A stretch of 64,000 bases of DNA from Aedes albopictus (lineage: Eukaryota; Arthropoda; Insecta; Diptera; Culicidae): the NCBI RefSeq assembly GCF_035046485.1, contig NC_085138.1:268379694-268443693 (forward strand), in the 5' to 3' direction. Under the pieces are notes generated by a model. That model was not told the DNA's origin. It ran no database searches and worked only from the letters and a program-made list of their open reading frames with translations. Below, piece by piece: positions 23,417-35,601 of this stretch; position 1 is the stretch's first letter; the number at the start of each line of letters is the position of its first letter. Made by a program: the position numbers and the translations under genes.

Positions 23417-23583
23417 GGAGCGGACCATAGAACACAAGACTATCACGCCGATGACCTGGGATCGAATCACACTCCCGACATACTCACAAAATGTGGGTTC
23501 TTTCTTCGGAAGGGAAGTAAAGCGTGGGTCCCAAGATTAACTAGCCTAGGGTTCAGAATATCGTTATAATAGACAAATAAAAT
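23417..23583 (+). mobile_element. tRNA-derived SINE, second family, copy 2
   Basis: Plus-strand relative of 19431-19616: GGAGCGGACC, decayed B box GGGATCGAATCACAC, body TTCTTTCTTCGGAAGGGAAG, then GTGGGTCCCAAGATTAACTA and an A-rich end. Confidence 0.65.
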
Positions 23584-23662
23584 TACTTTAAAACACATTT
23601 CTAAAGTAAAATGTTGTTGTTTACTATAAAATTAATTTGTTCTTTGAAGTTTCCTAGCTCAT

Positions 23663-23880
23663 CTTTTTTTTTTTTTTTGAAAACACGGACACGTTTAATA
23701 CTTCCAGTGAGCTGTTCGCTCTTTAAAGGAAGCACGACACTAGACAACGGACAAGCATGCAACGCCCAGTGGCACAGCCGAAAACTTTTCCTGACAGCTG
23801 CGGCGGGAATCGAACCCGCGCTCCTTAGCACGATGTGACCAAATGCTTGGTGACACTAGCCGCACGACCACGAAGCCACA
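23663..23880 (-). mobile_element. tRNA-derived SINE, third family
   Basis: Minus strand: TGTGGCTTCGTGGTCGTGCG (A box TGGTCGTGCGGC), B box GGGTTCGATTCCCGC, body ending GTGTCCGTGTTTTC and a 15-base poly(A) (T run 23664-23678). A decayed relative is at 60170-60318. Confidence 0.7.
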
Positions 23881-24463
23881 CAACAATCTTGGTTGCACAG
23901 TTTACATTTTACAGTGTTTAACACCGACTACAAATTTTGACCACATTTTTGTGACTCTGGGAAGTAAAGAAATTTAATTTCAAATATCTGTCTATTTTCG
24001 ATTAACGCAAGACTGACGCATATTACAATTCCAGCACCGGGATCGACGCTTTCAAGAATGAAACAAATCCAAAAATGAATCCAGGAACGAGGATTAAAAG
24101 GATATTTTGCCTGCCATCCGGAAGATATTTCTCCACGAGTACCTTCCTAGATTCCTCCAGGTATTCTTTCAAACATTCCTGTAGAGTTTTCTTCTGGGAT
24201 CAAAAAATATTCTAGGTTTCTCCAAGAAGTTCCTCCTCGGATTCCTCTAAGTTAACTCGTACCATCCCGCTTGATTATCTCTTGAAATGTGAAACGTGAG
24301 ATTTGTTTTCAAAAAGACTTTCTGACGCCTAGGATTTCTTTGGAAGTTTGTTTCACGTAGAACACATTGGTAAAAGTCGGTTTTCTCGGCTCTGTTAATG
24401 TGACCCATCCGTCTCTCTAAAGGGTTAAACCATTTTTGTCTGCATCTCGACCAATTGTTACGT

Positions 24464-24744
24464 TCTTCTTCTTCTTCTTCTTTTTCTTGGCGTAACGTCC
24501 TCATTGGGACAAAGCCTGCTTCTCAGCTTAGTGTTCTATGAGCACTTCCACAGTTATTAACTGAGAGCTTCCTCTGCCAATGACCATTTTGTATGTGTAT
24601 TTCCTGTGGCAGGCACGAAGATGCCCAAGGAAGTCAAGGAAATTTCTTTTACGAAAAGATCCTGGACCGACCGGGAATCGAACCCGTCACCCTCAGCATG
24701 GTCATGCTGAATACCCGTGCGTTTACCGCCTCGGCTATATGGGC
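24464..24744 (-). mobile_element. Feilai-type SINE, copy 2
   Basis: Minus-strand copy: GAAGAA tail (as TTCTTC, 24463-24490), CGTAACGTCCTCATTGGGAC, B box as GGGAATCGAACCC (about 24676), head GCCTCGGCTATATGGGC. The internal ATACTCT of other copies is missing, a 7-bp gap. Confidence 0.85.
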
Positions 24745-25075
24745 GTTCATCAACTTGAATTAGATGTGCTGTGTATTACACATCCTGAATTGATAAAATA
24801 AATGAAAGCTATTATCAATTTTTAATAACGTTCGCTGAACAGCTAAGATTTTGTATCCTTAATTTTACACCAGCATGTCAGATATATATGTTTTAACTCC
24901 TCAAACTCTAGACTAACTTAAGCTAATTTTATAAAGAGTTCATCGTAGCAATATAATTTCTTTAAGAGTTCCTTATTGGATTAGCCTAGACGTCACTATT
25001 TAATTTTTTTCCTGGAGTTTCTTCGCGGATTTTTTCAGAAAAATTAGAAGGAAACGGGAAAATCATTCTGCACTA

Positions 25076-25321
25076 CCGTTTACCCCCGTTGGTTTGAACG
25101 ACACCTCATGCAAGCCAACGGGGTTCCGTTTTCAATTTGAACTTCTGTGGGCATCGAAAAACACAATAATGGTAACCATTTTTGTTGGTTTGCTTTGATT
25201 CTGCGTTCCGTTTCACCAAGTTCCACGAACACCATTTTTAGTTTCAACGATGTGCAGATTAGAGGAGGTCAAATTAAAAAGTGTTCAGATTAGATGCGGT
25301 CAAACGAACGGAGGTAGACGG
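25076..25321. mobile_element. 246-bp TA-inserted MITE with CCG ends
   Basis: Ends CCGTTTACCCCCGTTGGTTT and (reverse) CCGTCTACCTCCGTTCGTTT, both continuing GA. TA flanks at 25074-25075 and 25322-25323. Terminus type matches elements B and C at 19.9-21.6 kb. Confidence 0.75.
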
Positions 25322-25339
25322 TAGTTGCTATTGAGATTT

Positions 25340-25860
25340 ACCAAGATTATCCTTTCGAAATTTCTACTTGAGTTCTTCTGACTCTTAAGAATTGTCTTCG
25401 GGAATTCATTCAAAATTGTTTTCTAAAGTTCTCCAGAAATACTTTTTGACATTCCCCCAGGAGTTTCTCCTGGGGTTCCCCCAGAATTCCTTTTTGGGAT
25501 TCCTTCAAAATTTGTCTAAGATTTCATTAGGAGTATCTTCTGGAATACTTTAAAAAGTTACCTCCAGTATTCTTCCTGGAAATCGTTCTAGGACTCATCC
25601 AAAATTTTGCAGCATAAGTTTATCTAGGAGTTTATTCTAGGAATCATCTTGCTGTTCCTTATAGAAATAATCTAGAAGTAATCCTGATCTGGGATTTTTT
25701 TCCTGAAAATTCTGCAGGAGTTCCTTCCGGGGGTCCTTTCGAAGTTCCTTCTAGGAAAACTGCTGGAGTTGTTTCAAGCAATTCTTCGGAAACGCCTTGT
25801 GGGAAACCTTCAGTATTGAGGAGTTCTTGAAAAAATCCCTGGAAGATCTTAGAATTCCTT
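25340..25860 (-). repeat. Degenerate 12-bp array
   Basis: Repeats of the TTCCTCCAGGAATTTC class (GGAGTTTCTCCTGGGGTTCC and variants), no coding character. Confidence 0.5.
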
Positions 25861-26153
25861 TATCCCAGACTGAATTTCTGTTCCTAAACTCAATTACTAA
25901 TACAGTTTGCTCCTAAAATCCATGATGAATTTTAAGAAGCGGACCGTAAGAGAGTCAACTATACCATTCCAAAATAGAACGATAATTTGTTCCTTCACAC
26001 TTATGCATTAAAGTTTTAACGTAAAATTCAACGGTTTCGACAAAAAACGGGGGTGTTAGTTTCGCCCCGAGTGTTTGTTATGCTCGAACAACCCCCCTGA
26101 TCGAGTCTGACCTTTGATTATTTCATATGCATATTCCACCTGTTATAGACTTA

Positions 26154-26316
26154 GGGGCTGTCCATAAACCACGTTGCCTTTGGGGGGGGGGGGGGTCGGC
26201 TAATTACCATTTTGTATGGACAAATTAAAAATTTTGTATGGACAAATGACCACGCGGGAGGGGGGGGGTGGTTGAAAAGTCCCAAAAAAATGACCACGTG
26301 GTTTATGGACAGCCCC
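26154..26316. mobile_element. PIF/Harbinger-like MITE, copy 1
   Basis: TIR GGGGCTGTCCATAAACCACG on the left, reverse complement on the right; TTA on both sides (26151-26153, 26317-26319). A 3-bp TTA duplication with GG-starting ends fits PIF/Harbinger. Contains a 13-G run. Family members at 33750 and 55091. Confidence 0.75.
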
Positions 26317-26399
26317 TTATTATGGTTAGCTATTGAATACAAAATGTATTGAAAACTACTGTGGCGCACACGACATTTAAGACATCATGGGTGCCATCA

Positions 26400-29300
26400 C
26401 TTCAAATTAATTCTTGAATAAGTAACCTCAAGATTAATGATAAACTATAAATAAATCGGATTCACAGCTATCACATGCAAATGAATCAGCTTTCTGAATA
26501 TTCGCCATGTGATAGCTGAGTCGGCAGTGGCCACGCAGAAAAATGGTACTTGTTTAAAACAATAAAACGCATGGTTGATTTTCAAACTGAGAATTTACTT
26601 ACTCCAAAGTTATATTTAATTGTTTTCATTTAGAGTTTATCGATAAAAACAACCGATTACCATCATTTCATATAATTTTAAAAATTTCATTTGTTTCAAC
26701 AAAATAAAAAACCATAAACATGGTCCGAAAGCACTCACACATCTATAAAATGCTTACCCCAACATCGCCACAACGAAGAAGGTGCAGCTAATCCATCACG
26801 CCAACTTCCAAGTGCAGCTTTGGCCGTGATGGATAACGCGCAGGTACTCACGACAGCATCCACACAAAGTTGATCGGTTTCGCCTTTTTTGTCTTTTTTT
26901 AGTCGTTCTCCTCCCCATCCGCTTACCGACGGTCTAAAAATAGATTTCCGAGCTGCCGCAGTTGCTGCCGTCACCAACACAATCACATTCTGGGTTTGTT
27001 AGTGGCAAAAGTGCAGTCGTTTGAATCAATCCATTATTTCATGTTGAAAATACCATAACACTGTTTGTTTTAACAAACTGTCAAAAATTTCGACAAATGA
27101 AAATATTTGTATTATCAAACAATAGAACAGCTCAGTTTAAACTAGAAATCAGTCTGTCGCTATAGTAAACTGAAAAATCGGTTGATTTGAACTAGAATTT
27201 AATTGTGTTTACAATTTATTTTTCTGCGTGTTTGACCAGCATGCTGCAATTCTGCATTGACACCACTAGATGATGGTTCAGTACAATACAATTTAGTTTG
27301 ACGACATGACTCCAAACTATTCCAGTATTGTTTGAGCTGAGTGGCAGCCCATGTGTCAATCTGAAGCTGTACCCTACACTTGGATACCGGAACAGCTGGC
27401 TCAGTGCCAATGGAGTCATGTGATGCTCCATTGCGAGCTAATTCATCAGCCTTTTCATTTCTAGCGATGGAAGAATGCCCAGGTACAAATATAAGGTGAA
27501 CAGCGTTTGCTGAATTCAGCTCCTCGATTTGAGTTCGGCAAGCGATAACTATCTTCGACCTAGAGTTGGCCGACGCAAGTGCTGTAATAGCAGCCTGGCT
27601 ATCTGAACACAAGTATATTGCTTTGCCCATTACGTGCTGCTGAAGTGCTGATTGTACTCCGCACAGAAGAGCAAAGATTTCGGCATGAAAAACGGTGCAG
27701 TGTCTACCAAGTGAATAAGACTGATGCAGCCTTACCTCACGAGAATATACACCAGCACCTGCTCGACTCTCGAGAAGGGAGCCATCAGTGTAGCATACGA
27801 TGCCGTCTGAAATACTTCTCTCCAGATATCCAGATGTCCACTCTTCCCAGGGAGGGAATTTCGTGGAAAATGTCATATATGGAAAATTACAAGCAGGTGT
27901 ATCACTTGGAGCAAGGACAACATTGTCCCAACTCACCAAAAGTGGAAACAATGAGGTACTGCGGTTCACAGGAGTTTCCTCTAGTAAACCGAGTACCCAT
28001 AGGCGGTAAGTGCAAGAAAGTGCTTCTTGCTTGAGATGAATGTGTAGTGGGCCAACGTCAGGGGGAACTTCGAGCGCTGCCGTGGGAGTTGAAGAGAACG
28101 CTCCAGACATCGCCATTAAGCACATCCTTTGGAGATGACCTAATTTTGATTGGACCGTTCTCACTTCGCCTTTCACTTCTCGATATCGTAAACAATTTTG
28201 AGTAAAAGAGTCACGGTGGACTTTCCAGATTGGTAAGCATGTTGGTTCACATAAAGAGGCACATCTGCCAGATGAACATCACGGATGTGATGGTCGGCAA
28301 TGCGTTCTAAGCACTTCAGAAGAGAAGAGGTCAAACTGATAGGTCTGAAACACTGCTTCTTCATACGGCGCACGACCCACTTTCGGAATAAACTTTACAG
28401 TAATATCCCGCCAAGATTGGGGAATATACCCTGTAGCAAAACTGCAAACAAGTAGTTGTTTCAAAACATGTTTGAAATGATCAAATCCCTTCTGAAGCAA
28501 AATAGGATAAATCCCATCTGCCCCAGGAGATTTGAAAGGAGCAAAGCTATTTAGTGCCCATTCAATCGGTTCTAAAGCTATGATACTCCGAGCCGAAGCC
28601 AGAGAGTCATAACTACAAGAAAAGACATTAGGTTCATCAGAAGATGTAATATCCACACATCCGGGGAAGTGTGTACTAAATAAAAATTCCAAAACTTCCT
28701 CATCAGAGGAAGTAAAATCACCATTTGGCAAAGTTTGTTCACTTGAAAATCCTTAGATTTTGCAAGGATTTTGTTCAACCGACTGGCTTCACTCAAACTG
28801 TAAACATTTGTACAAAAGTTTTTCCAGTCGGATCGTTCAGCAGACCGAAGAGCTTTCTGGTAGGCCTTGTGAGCCGACCTGAAAGCTTTCGAACCAGCCG
28901 AACGCCGTCTGTTCAAACTCTTTCTGCATTGTGAGTCGAGTCAAGAACAAGACACTGAAGACGACCTTACAGTTGAGGTCGAAATACGTATCTGTCAAAG
29001 GATGCAAATTCTTAGTGGAATTCAAAGGAACAGTACTTAACGCGATTTTCTTTTTATATTCTTTCTGTATTGTTTCCTGAGCATCGCCAGATCAGAATTC
29101 CACCAAGGGGTTGCTCTTGTGGTCTTCACAGACCGCAGAGGACAAGCTTCTTCAAAAGCTTCCATGATGAAAGCCGTTGTAGTATCAACGGCATCATCTA
29201 AAACACTTGGAGTGTCAATGGATGGTGAGTATCCATGAAATTTGACTGCAACCAAATCGGTAAAGAGATCCCAGTTGGTTGACCGGGGATTCCTGTAACG

Positions 29301-29430
29301 CAAAGTTTGCGAAGTAACATTCACATGATGTAGCGATGGTCAGATAAAGATGTCTAACACTTCCTCTCTAGCAGATACCATGAAGGTTGGGTGGTTGCCT
29401 ATGTTAAGTAATGCAAGATCTGTGTCTGCA
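26400..29430 (-). mobile_element. I/LOA-type non-LTR retrotransposon with RNase H, internally deleted
   Basis: Leftward: endonuclease end (LNIGNHPTFMVSAREEVLDI, then SDHRYIM near 29330, a frameshift between), the YRNPRSTNWDLF linker, and RT fingers (SPGADGIYPILLQKG near 28530, CYRPISLTS-like, YQSGKSTVTLLLKI). The frame then jumps at about 28176 from VYDIEK to GEVRTVQSKLGHLQ, losing the RT palm with its catalytic aspartates. RNase H follows with its acidic residues in order: CYTDGS, HAEIFAL, LCSDSQAAI, NEKADELARN. Beyond the MITE at 26532-27230 the C-terminal Cys/His stretch continues as GHCRLSYHMANIQ and SFACDSC. The deletion and frameshifts make it inactive. RNase H points to the I/LOA group; the clade is not fixed. 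Confidence 0.8.
26532..27230. mobile_element. TIR element inside the I/LOA-type C-terminus
   Basis: Ends CACGCAGAAAAATGG and (reverse) CACGCAGAAAAATAAA. Host coding sequence is recognisable on both sides: SMLVK up to 27231 and GHCRLSYH from 26531, so the element interrupts the retrotransposon. No clear target duplication, so a few host codons were probably lost. About 700 bp, non-coding. Confidence 0.65.
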
Positions 29431-29439
29431 AAGATTGAT

Positions 29440-30850
29440 CATTGCTGTTTTTTTAATGCTGAACAATCACAGCAAAAAAAAAGAACATCAACAATAAAGC
29501 CAGATCGGTATCGATTTGAATGCGCCAAAGGCGAGGATGCACAGAATACCGTGTGTAAATCGCATAATGCGAACCCATATAGGAGAAAATTTAAACTATT
29601 TGGCAAGAATGGCATCTTAATAATCCCGCCCTTATTCGGCCTCAAGTATAAGATTGAAGAAGGGCAGCTGATAGTCTCAGAGAAACACAAGGTCCACCGC
29701 GCTATTGCTCCGGTTAGCGCAGTAAGGGCAAAATACTGTGGAGGGTGCCCAAGTAACCACGGTGCTGAAGCCTTATTGCATGCTGATATAAGGTGTATTT
29801 AGAGCAATCATTACTTTACATGCAAACTTAAAGTTGATTTAAAGTGGAAATGGGCAATTATAGAATCAAATTACGATTATACTGGTATCGGCTGTTCGAG
29901 CCCGTATGAAGTTGATCATCAATATTAACTTATTTTCTCGATCAGCCTAGATAGCTGTGTAGTGTCGGTAGCGATTGTCTCAATTGGCTAAGAATAACAC
30001 TACGGACCGCCTGTTCCGGTGGTAAGAATCCACCAAACAGGGAACCCCAATCCAAGGTGTCAGGCGACCCGTGCTGAGGGATGAATGGTTGAGGGGGTTT
30101 AAAACATGCTCGATTTTTAACGGAGCCCGTAACGAGGGTAGATCTCCCTTTTGGGTTGCGTTACGGAGTAAGATCTACCAAACTGAACCCTGGTGACATC
30201 CAGCTTGTTAAGCTAGGGTAATGCGTTTTGGTAATAAGGATTCATGGTACAAAGCCCTTGTTATTAATGACAGTTTCTAAAATTGCATTTATTTAGCCTT
30301 ACGGATAGTTAAAGACTCGGTTTATCCTCGCCGAGACTACACTTGATGTAAGGAAAACAAACATGCTTTGCGTATCTAATTGCGTAATAACCTACTAAGG
30401 ACTGATAAGTACTGGTGATACAAGGACTCACGTGAATTATTATTACCGAACATATTCTCTAATTTGACAGCGTTTTGCAACTAGCCTAAAGTCCCGGTTT
30501 TTCAATGTTGTCCTGGGACTAAACTAGGAGCAAGACTCGGATGAAGCCAGAGTTCCGATGCATGGACAAAAAACAGTTCTTCCGTTTTGGTTTTTCTCAG
30601 AAATAGAATCAATTATGTGTGATTAAGGGCGCACTTTCGCTGGGATTTATTTCCCTGTGAAAACGATACTTTTTCATCACATTCGATTTCTCGAACCTCT
30701 GAGGTAACAAAACAAGATCTGTACAGAAATCGATGCTCCATTGCCTCTCAATGACAATGGAGTAGTACGACATGCACTAAATACTAAGGATACGGGTATT
30801 GCCACAAAAGATCAAAATACTGGTCGCAGTGGCTCATCCGAACAGAAAAA
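29440..30850 (+). mobile_element. Joined 3' and 5' fragments of a retroelement
   Basis: 29690-29880 (TGAAGCCTTATTGCATGC, GTGTATTTAGAGCAATCATT, ending ATACTGGTAT) is followed at about 29935 by GATCAGCCTAGATAGCTGTG and a long 5'-UTR-like region with an ATG frame near 30732. Both blocks recur, inverted and in the opposite order, at 30850-31245. The pattern suits the 3' end of one copy followed by the 5' end of another. The protein is not recognised. Confidence 0.4.
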
Positions 30851-31245
30851 AAAAAAATACTGGTATAATCTTGAATCAGTCGCATAATTGCCATTTCCAC
30901 TTCAAAACAACCTTAAGTGTTCATGCAAAGTAATGATTGCTCTAAATACACCGTATATCTGCATGCAATAAGGCTTCAGCATCGTGATTACTTGGGTGCC
31001 CTGGTACTCCACAGGCTCCGCTGCGATTAGGTTTTTATAAGACTCCTCTAACCATTTATCCCTAGGCACGGTAAGCATAAAGCCACATAACACATTGAAT
31101 TAGGGGTCACCTGATTAGTGGACACCTACCACTGCAACAGGCGGTGCGTAGTGCTATTCTCAGCCAGTTGAACTAACCGCTACCGACACTACACAGCTAT
31201 CTAGGCTGATCGGGAAAAGAAGTTAATATAAGTTAAGAAGTTAAT
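30850..31245 (-). mobile_element. Deletion derivative of the same retroelement, inverted
   Basis: On the minus strand the 5' block (GATCAGCCTAGATAGCTGTG at about 31208) runs directly into a short frame (VPRDKWLEESYKNLIAAEP, then VITMLKPYCMQIYGVFRAII) and the 3' block ending ATACCAGTAT. The interior is missing. The frame is not recognised as a known domain. Confidence 0.45.
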
Positions 31246-31249
31246 ATAA

Positions 31250-33005
31250 TACAACACTAATGTATTGTAACCATCAGGGTACGAAAAACGGATCACGCCG
31301 AAAAACAAACGCTTTGTCCTAAGCGGTGCATGTCGGTAACAAAGGCGCTCCGCAACAAACACATGTCAGGCGATGAGAGCAATAAAACAAACATCGTTTG
31401 CCGTGCGTGTGCTGATATTCCGGCTTTTCCGCTGAAATTTTCGACCCACATTATCGAATTCATAAGCATTTGGACGAAATAAGACTCTTGCAAACCTCAG
31501 AGTTGAGTTTCAGTTGTAAAACATTGCGAAAATCACGATGTGAATAGAACGAGACAAATATTCCTACCGTTTTTGTTGTGAACAAACTCGGGAGCGATTT
31601 CGTCATTATCTGCTAACGAAAAAACAAAGCGTTGTTGCCGTGCCTTCTTTGTTGCCTATTTTTCGCTTGCGGTGACATATCCTGCGTACACTGGTAACCA
31701 TGTCAAAACGCTCATTAGAAACATTTAAAAGTATCATTTTGACACTAAAGTGTGTTCACATGAAGCGGGTTTCTGCTCGTTCACTGCATTCATAGTGAAA
31801 ACACGAAAACTGCGCTAAGGTGATTTAAGCGATAAACTAAATGTAGTAACGTTTTTATTCCACCAAGAAGCAATTAAATTCATATATCAGGTATGTATTT
31901 TGCATTACTAAAGTAAGTTTGACAAGAAAGTACTTTTTAATTGAAACAAAAAGGCACGGTAAATGGGTACCCTAAAAATCAATGGTCTCCATTCAACGTG
32001 CCCCATATTGTCCCATATATCTAGAAAAAATCGAAATTTTGAACATTCGTTTTTCTAATAAAATCTTGCAAGTTATTACTTGAAATGAATTTAAACGAAG
32101 AAAATTCCCTTGGCTGGGTTGTTTTGATCATTTTTAAACGATGTAGAATGAAATTTCTCATACACGGTGAATGGGTCCCTACTACCACGGTGAATGGTGA
32201 CCTACCACGGAATTAGGTGACCCTACTACGCTTTACTAATTGTACTATATCACCAAATTTTGTGAATTTTTTTTTACTTCTGTGGATATTACTTTAATGT
32301 TAACATATAATAAAGGCAATTAAAAGCGGCACCAACAATGTATATAAGACTGGTGTCAAATGACAGCTCTTATTTGCCCCGAATCCTCTTAGATCCACGG
32401 TGAATGGTGCCTTGACGGTACATAAAAAAATACGACATCAAATGTCGTCACCCCGTTTATCACCGCACTCCATGCTACAACCCTGGGGAGTGCTTCAGAA
32501 GACCAGGCTTGCTCTATCCGTTTTCTGCATACTCCCGCACTTTGCAGTATGCGCTACTCCCCCTCCAGCAAGTGGCAGATATAGTTCACGTGTGCCCATA
32601 TGTGCCGCTCATTTATTTTTCGCTTAGCAAAAGATTACGGCATCTACATAAACGAACGCAATAAAAAGAGGTCAATTGATTAGCATAACAGGGGAACGGG
32701 CGCCCGGCCTTGGTCTCTCTATGCGGTTCTAGAACATTGTGTCACCATTAAACTTTCTAGAATGTGATGAAGAATGGGTGGATTGTTATCGGAGAAAGAG
32801 ATATTTTAAATAACTGCGGTTTTGCTCGAAGAATAATTGGGCGATTAACTTAACAGCGATTAAATATTTTGCCGATTAAACGTCGCGATCACATAGGCAA
32901 TTTATGCTTGACTCTACCGCATTAGACCTAACGTCATTGCCCGGAAAGCATATTCTCAAATGAACATAAGAGTTACCATAGTGCAAATTTTGGTTGTATA
33001 TATAG
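31250..33005. other. Unassigned intronic DNA
   Basis: No long frame. 31950-32410 carries four or five CACGGTGAATGG(T/G) words, suggesting an old repeat. No inverted ends found. Confidence 0.3.
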
Positions 33006-33749
33006 CAGCGCTTCTCAAACTATGGGTCGCGACCCACTGGTGGGTCGCAGGCTAATTTTTAGTGGATCGCGAATGCTTGGGCGATATTGTAATAAATGTC
33101 TTAGTTAACTTATATCACATAACTTTGTAGGCCATTTTTTTAAATTACAATTACTCTCTTGGTGAATGGACTGAGTTATTTCTAGAAATCAGGATTTTCC
33201 TTAATTAATTTATTCCACGATTTATACTAAGATATGCACACAGCAAAATCTAGCCACTGCATTTTAGATAGAAATTTTACAGTTTTCAACGAATTGTGGC
33301 AACCTATGGCGCAAATGAAAACTTATTGTGTAAGGAATCGAAAAATATTTACTTCGGGAGATATTTTGACATTTTGTTTAAAATAGAAACAAGGGAACAA
33401 GAAGTCCTCGAAAAGTTTTTGCACAAACGTGCTGAAAATCTGACAATGCACATTAAAACGATCGTCCCCGCAGACTTGAATTAGCTTTCAAGTATTCGAT
33501 TCTATACATCATTACAACGTGGAAAAGTTGCAGATTAACTTAAGAACAAGAAATAATCGAAATTTGGCAAGAAGTACATAGCTTGGTCAACAATATGCAT
33601 TTGTGGTTTGAAAAATCGAACTTTAGAAAATACATGTACAACAAATCATCTTTTTCACTACGGGAAATGTCGGGAAAAATAGCTGGCATCCCTTATTCAA
33701 AAGCTTAGATATTGTGTATGGATTTGGATTGATTTTTGTGCCCTGATTA

Positions 33750-33914
33750 GGGGCTGTCCATTAATTACGTAAGGGAATTTTAGTGATTTTCTGACACCCC
33801 CTCCCCCCCTTGTAAGATTTTTTGTATGAGAACCCAAAAATTTTTGTATGGCGCGTAAGATTTCTCAAACCCCCCCTCCCTCCACAAACCCTTACGTAAT
33901 TAATGGACAGCCCC
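33750..33914. mobile_element. PIF/Harbinger-like MITE, variant
   Basis: TIR GGGGCTGTCCATTAATTACG continuing TAAGGG, flanked by TTA (33747-33749, 33915-33917). Shares the first 13 bp with the copies at 26154 and 55091 but has a different inner TIR. Nested in the hAT-like element. Confidence 0.75.
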
Positions 33915-34371
33915 TTATGGTGGAGAATCCTTGCGTTTGCATGTAGAAAACTATGTAAAAATTGTACCGCATTTTTTCCAAAAAACCTAAAATCTCATAC
34001 ACCTCAAAACTCAACCCAATTGTAAATTATTGAGTAAGCGTGAATTGGAACCTTCTAAAAATGTCAAGAAAGGCAGCTTTCATAAAAAAATAAGATTGAT
34101 TTTGACACAAAGGTGGTAAAAATTTCTTGGAAAGCGATCGAAGGTACTGTGCAAAACTTTACGGAAGGACTCAAGCGCAAAGCTCGATATGACGGATATA
34201 ATAAGACAAATCAACAATGTTTTGATGTTGATTTAAAGTAAATTTATGCTTTTTTACGATGCATTGCTTTTGGGTTGGAAATAAGTTAGAATGCATTATT
34301 ACTGCTTGATTTTGATTGGCTAGATTTTGCTGTGCGCATACCTTATAACAAACTAACGACTAACTGGAGTA

Positions 34372-35274
34372 CAGTCATTGCACAATTATGGGTCACACAC
34401 AATTATTAGTCACTTTTCACTTTAGTAGATAAATACTTATTAATTGCAAGCTTTTGTTAGCTATTATTATTTTTCTTACACAAGTTGATTTGTTTTGTTT
34501 CACTATACGTATCGCACACGGGCTTATACATCAAAAAATACAAATTTTCAATATTTTTTTGTTCGGCGCAAAACTAGCTGTCAAAGTAACGGTTCGATTG
34601 TGAATAACGGACAGTGCGTGCGCTGCTTTCGTAAGCTCTGTAAAAGCGAGATTTAGTGATTTTCATGTGCGAAATGGTATCGTCACCAGAACAAAGGTAT
34701 AGTTTACGTTCTAAATGAAGAAATTCATGTGACTGCAGCTAATTAAAGCTTATTTCAGGCAAAATTTAAGTGACTCATGATTGTGCCAAGGAACACCGAA
34801 AATCACACAATTATGGGTCACTTTTTGTGCAGCATAATATTGACAGTTCTGCGTACATGGGCATTGCATACTTTTAGGCGTTTATCGGAGAATTTGTCCC
34901 AATTTTGAAAAATTGATTTCAAATCGTGAAAACACGCTTCGTTAAGAGGTTTGAGACCAGTTTTGGATTCTACTATAGTTGATCTATCGAGAGCCGATTT
35001 CTCTTGAATGACCCATAATAGGCAGCAAATTGACCCATAATTGTTACACAGCCAATTTTGACCCATTATTGTGGTTTTCATTATTCACCAACATTTCAGT
35101 AATTTTCACCGCCTAAAGTGAATTTTACAAGCATATTTTTATGTAAAACAATAAGAAGGGGTTTCAAAGAAGAGAATTTAAAATAAAAATAATGAAAGTG
35201 TTGTTTTTGTATGAAAAACGATTCATATTATGAAATGGTTGTTCCTTGAGTGACCCATAATTGAGCAATGAGAG
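34372..35274. mobile_element. TA-inserted TIR element, 'TTATGGGTCAC' family
   Basis: Left CAGTCATTGCACAATTATGG, right on the reverse strand CTCTCATTGCTCAATTATGG, both continuing GTCAC; TA at both edges (34370-34371, 35275-35276). The words TGACCCATAATTG/GGGTCAC recur several times inside (34805, 35008, 35030, 35052). Non-coding, 903 bp. Confidence 0.7.
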
Positions 35275-35326
35275 TATATTCAATATTGAAACTTATTTCT
35301 GGGTTCTGAAACTCCTCCTCTCCAAT

Positions 35327-35601
35327 CCTCTTCTTGGCGTAACGTCCTCACTGGGACAAAGCCTGCTTCTCAGCTTAGTGTTCTATGAGCACTTCCACAG
35401 TTTTTAACTGAGAGCTTCCTCTGCCAATGACCATTTTTGCATGTGTATATCGTGTGGCAGGCACGAAGATACTCTATGCCCAAGGAAGTCAAGGAAATTT
35501 CCTTTACGAAAAGATCCTGGACCGACCGGGAATCGAACCCGTCACCCTCAGCATGGTCATGCTGAATACCCGTGCGTTTACCGCCTCGGCTATATGGGCC
35601 C
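35327..35601 (-). mobile_element. Feilai-type SINE, copy 3
   Basis: Full head-to-body minus-strand copy: B box as GGGAATCGAACCCG (35528), A-box region GCCTCGGCTATATGGGCCC, body CTGCTTCTCAGCTTAGTGTT. Short CTTCTT tail. Nested in the hAT-like element. Confidence 0.85.

Noticed and set aside
29440..31245. Integrated RNA-virus fragment
   Set aside because: The unrecognised frame is flanked by retroelement-like 5' and 3' blocks present in two copies, which fits a retroelement better; no viral polymerase motif is visible.
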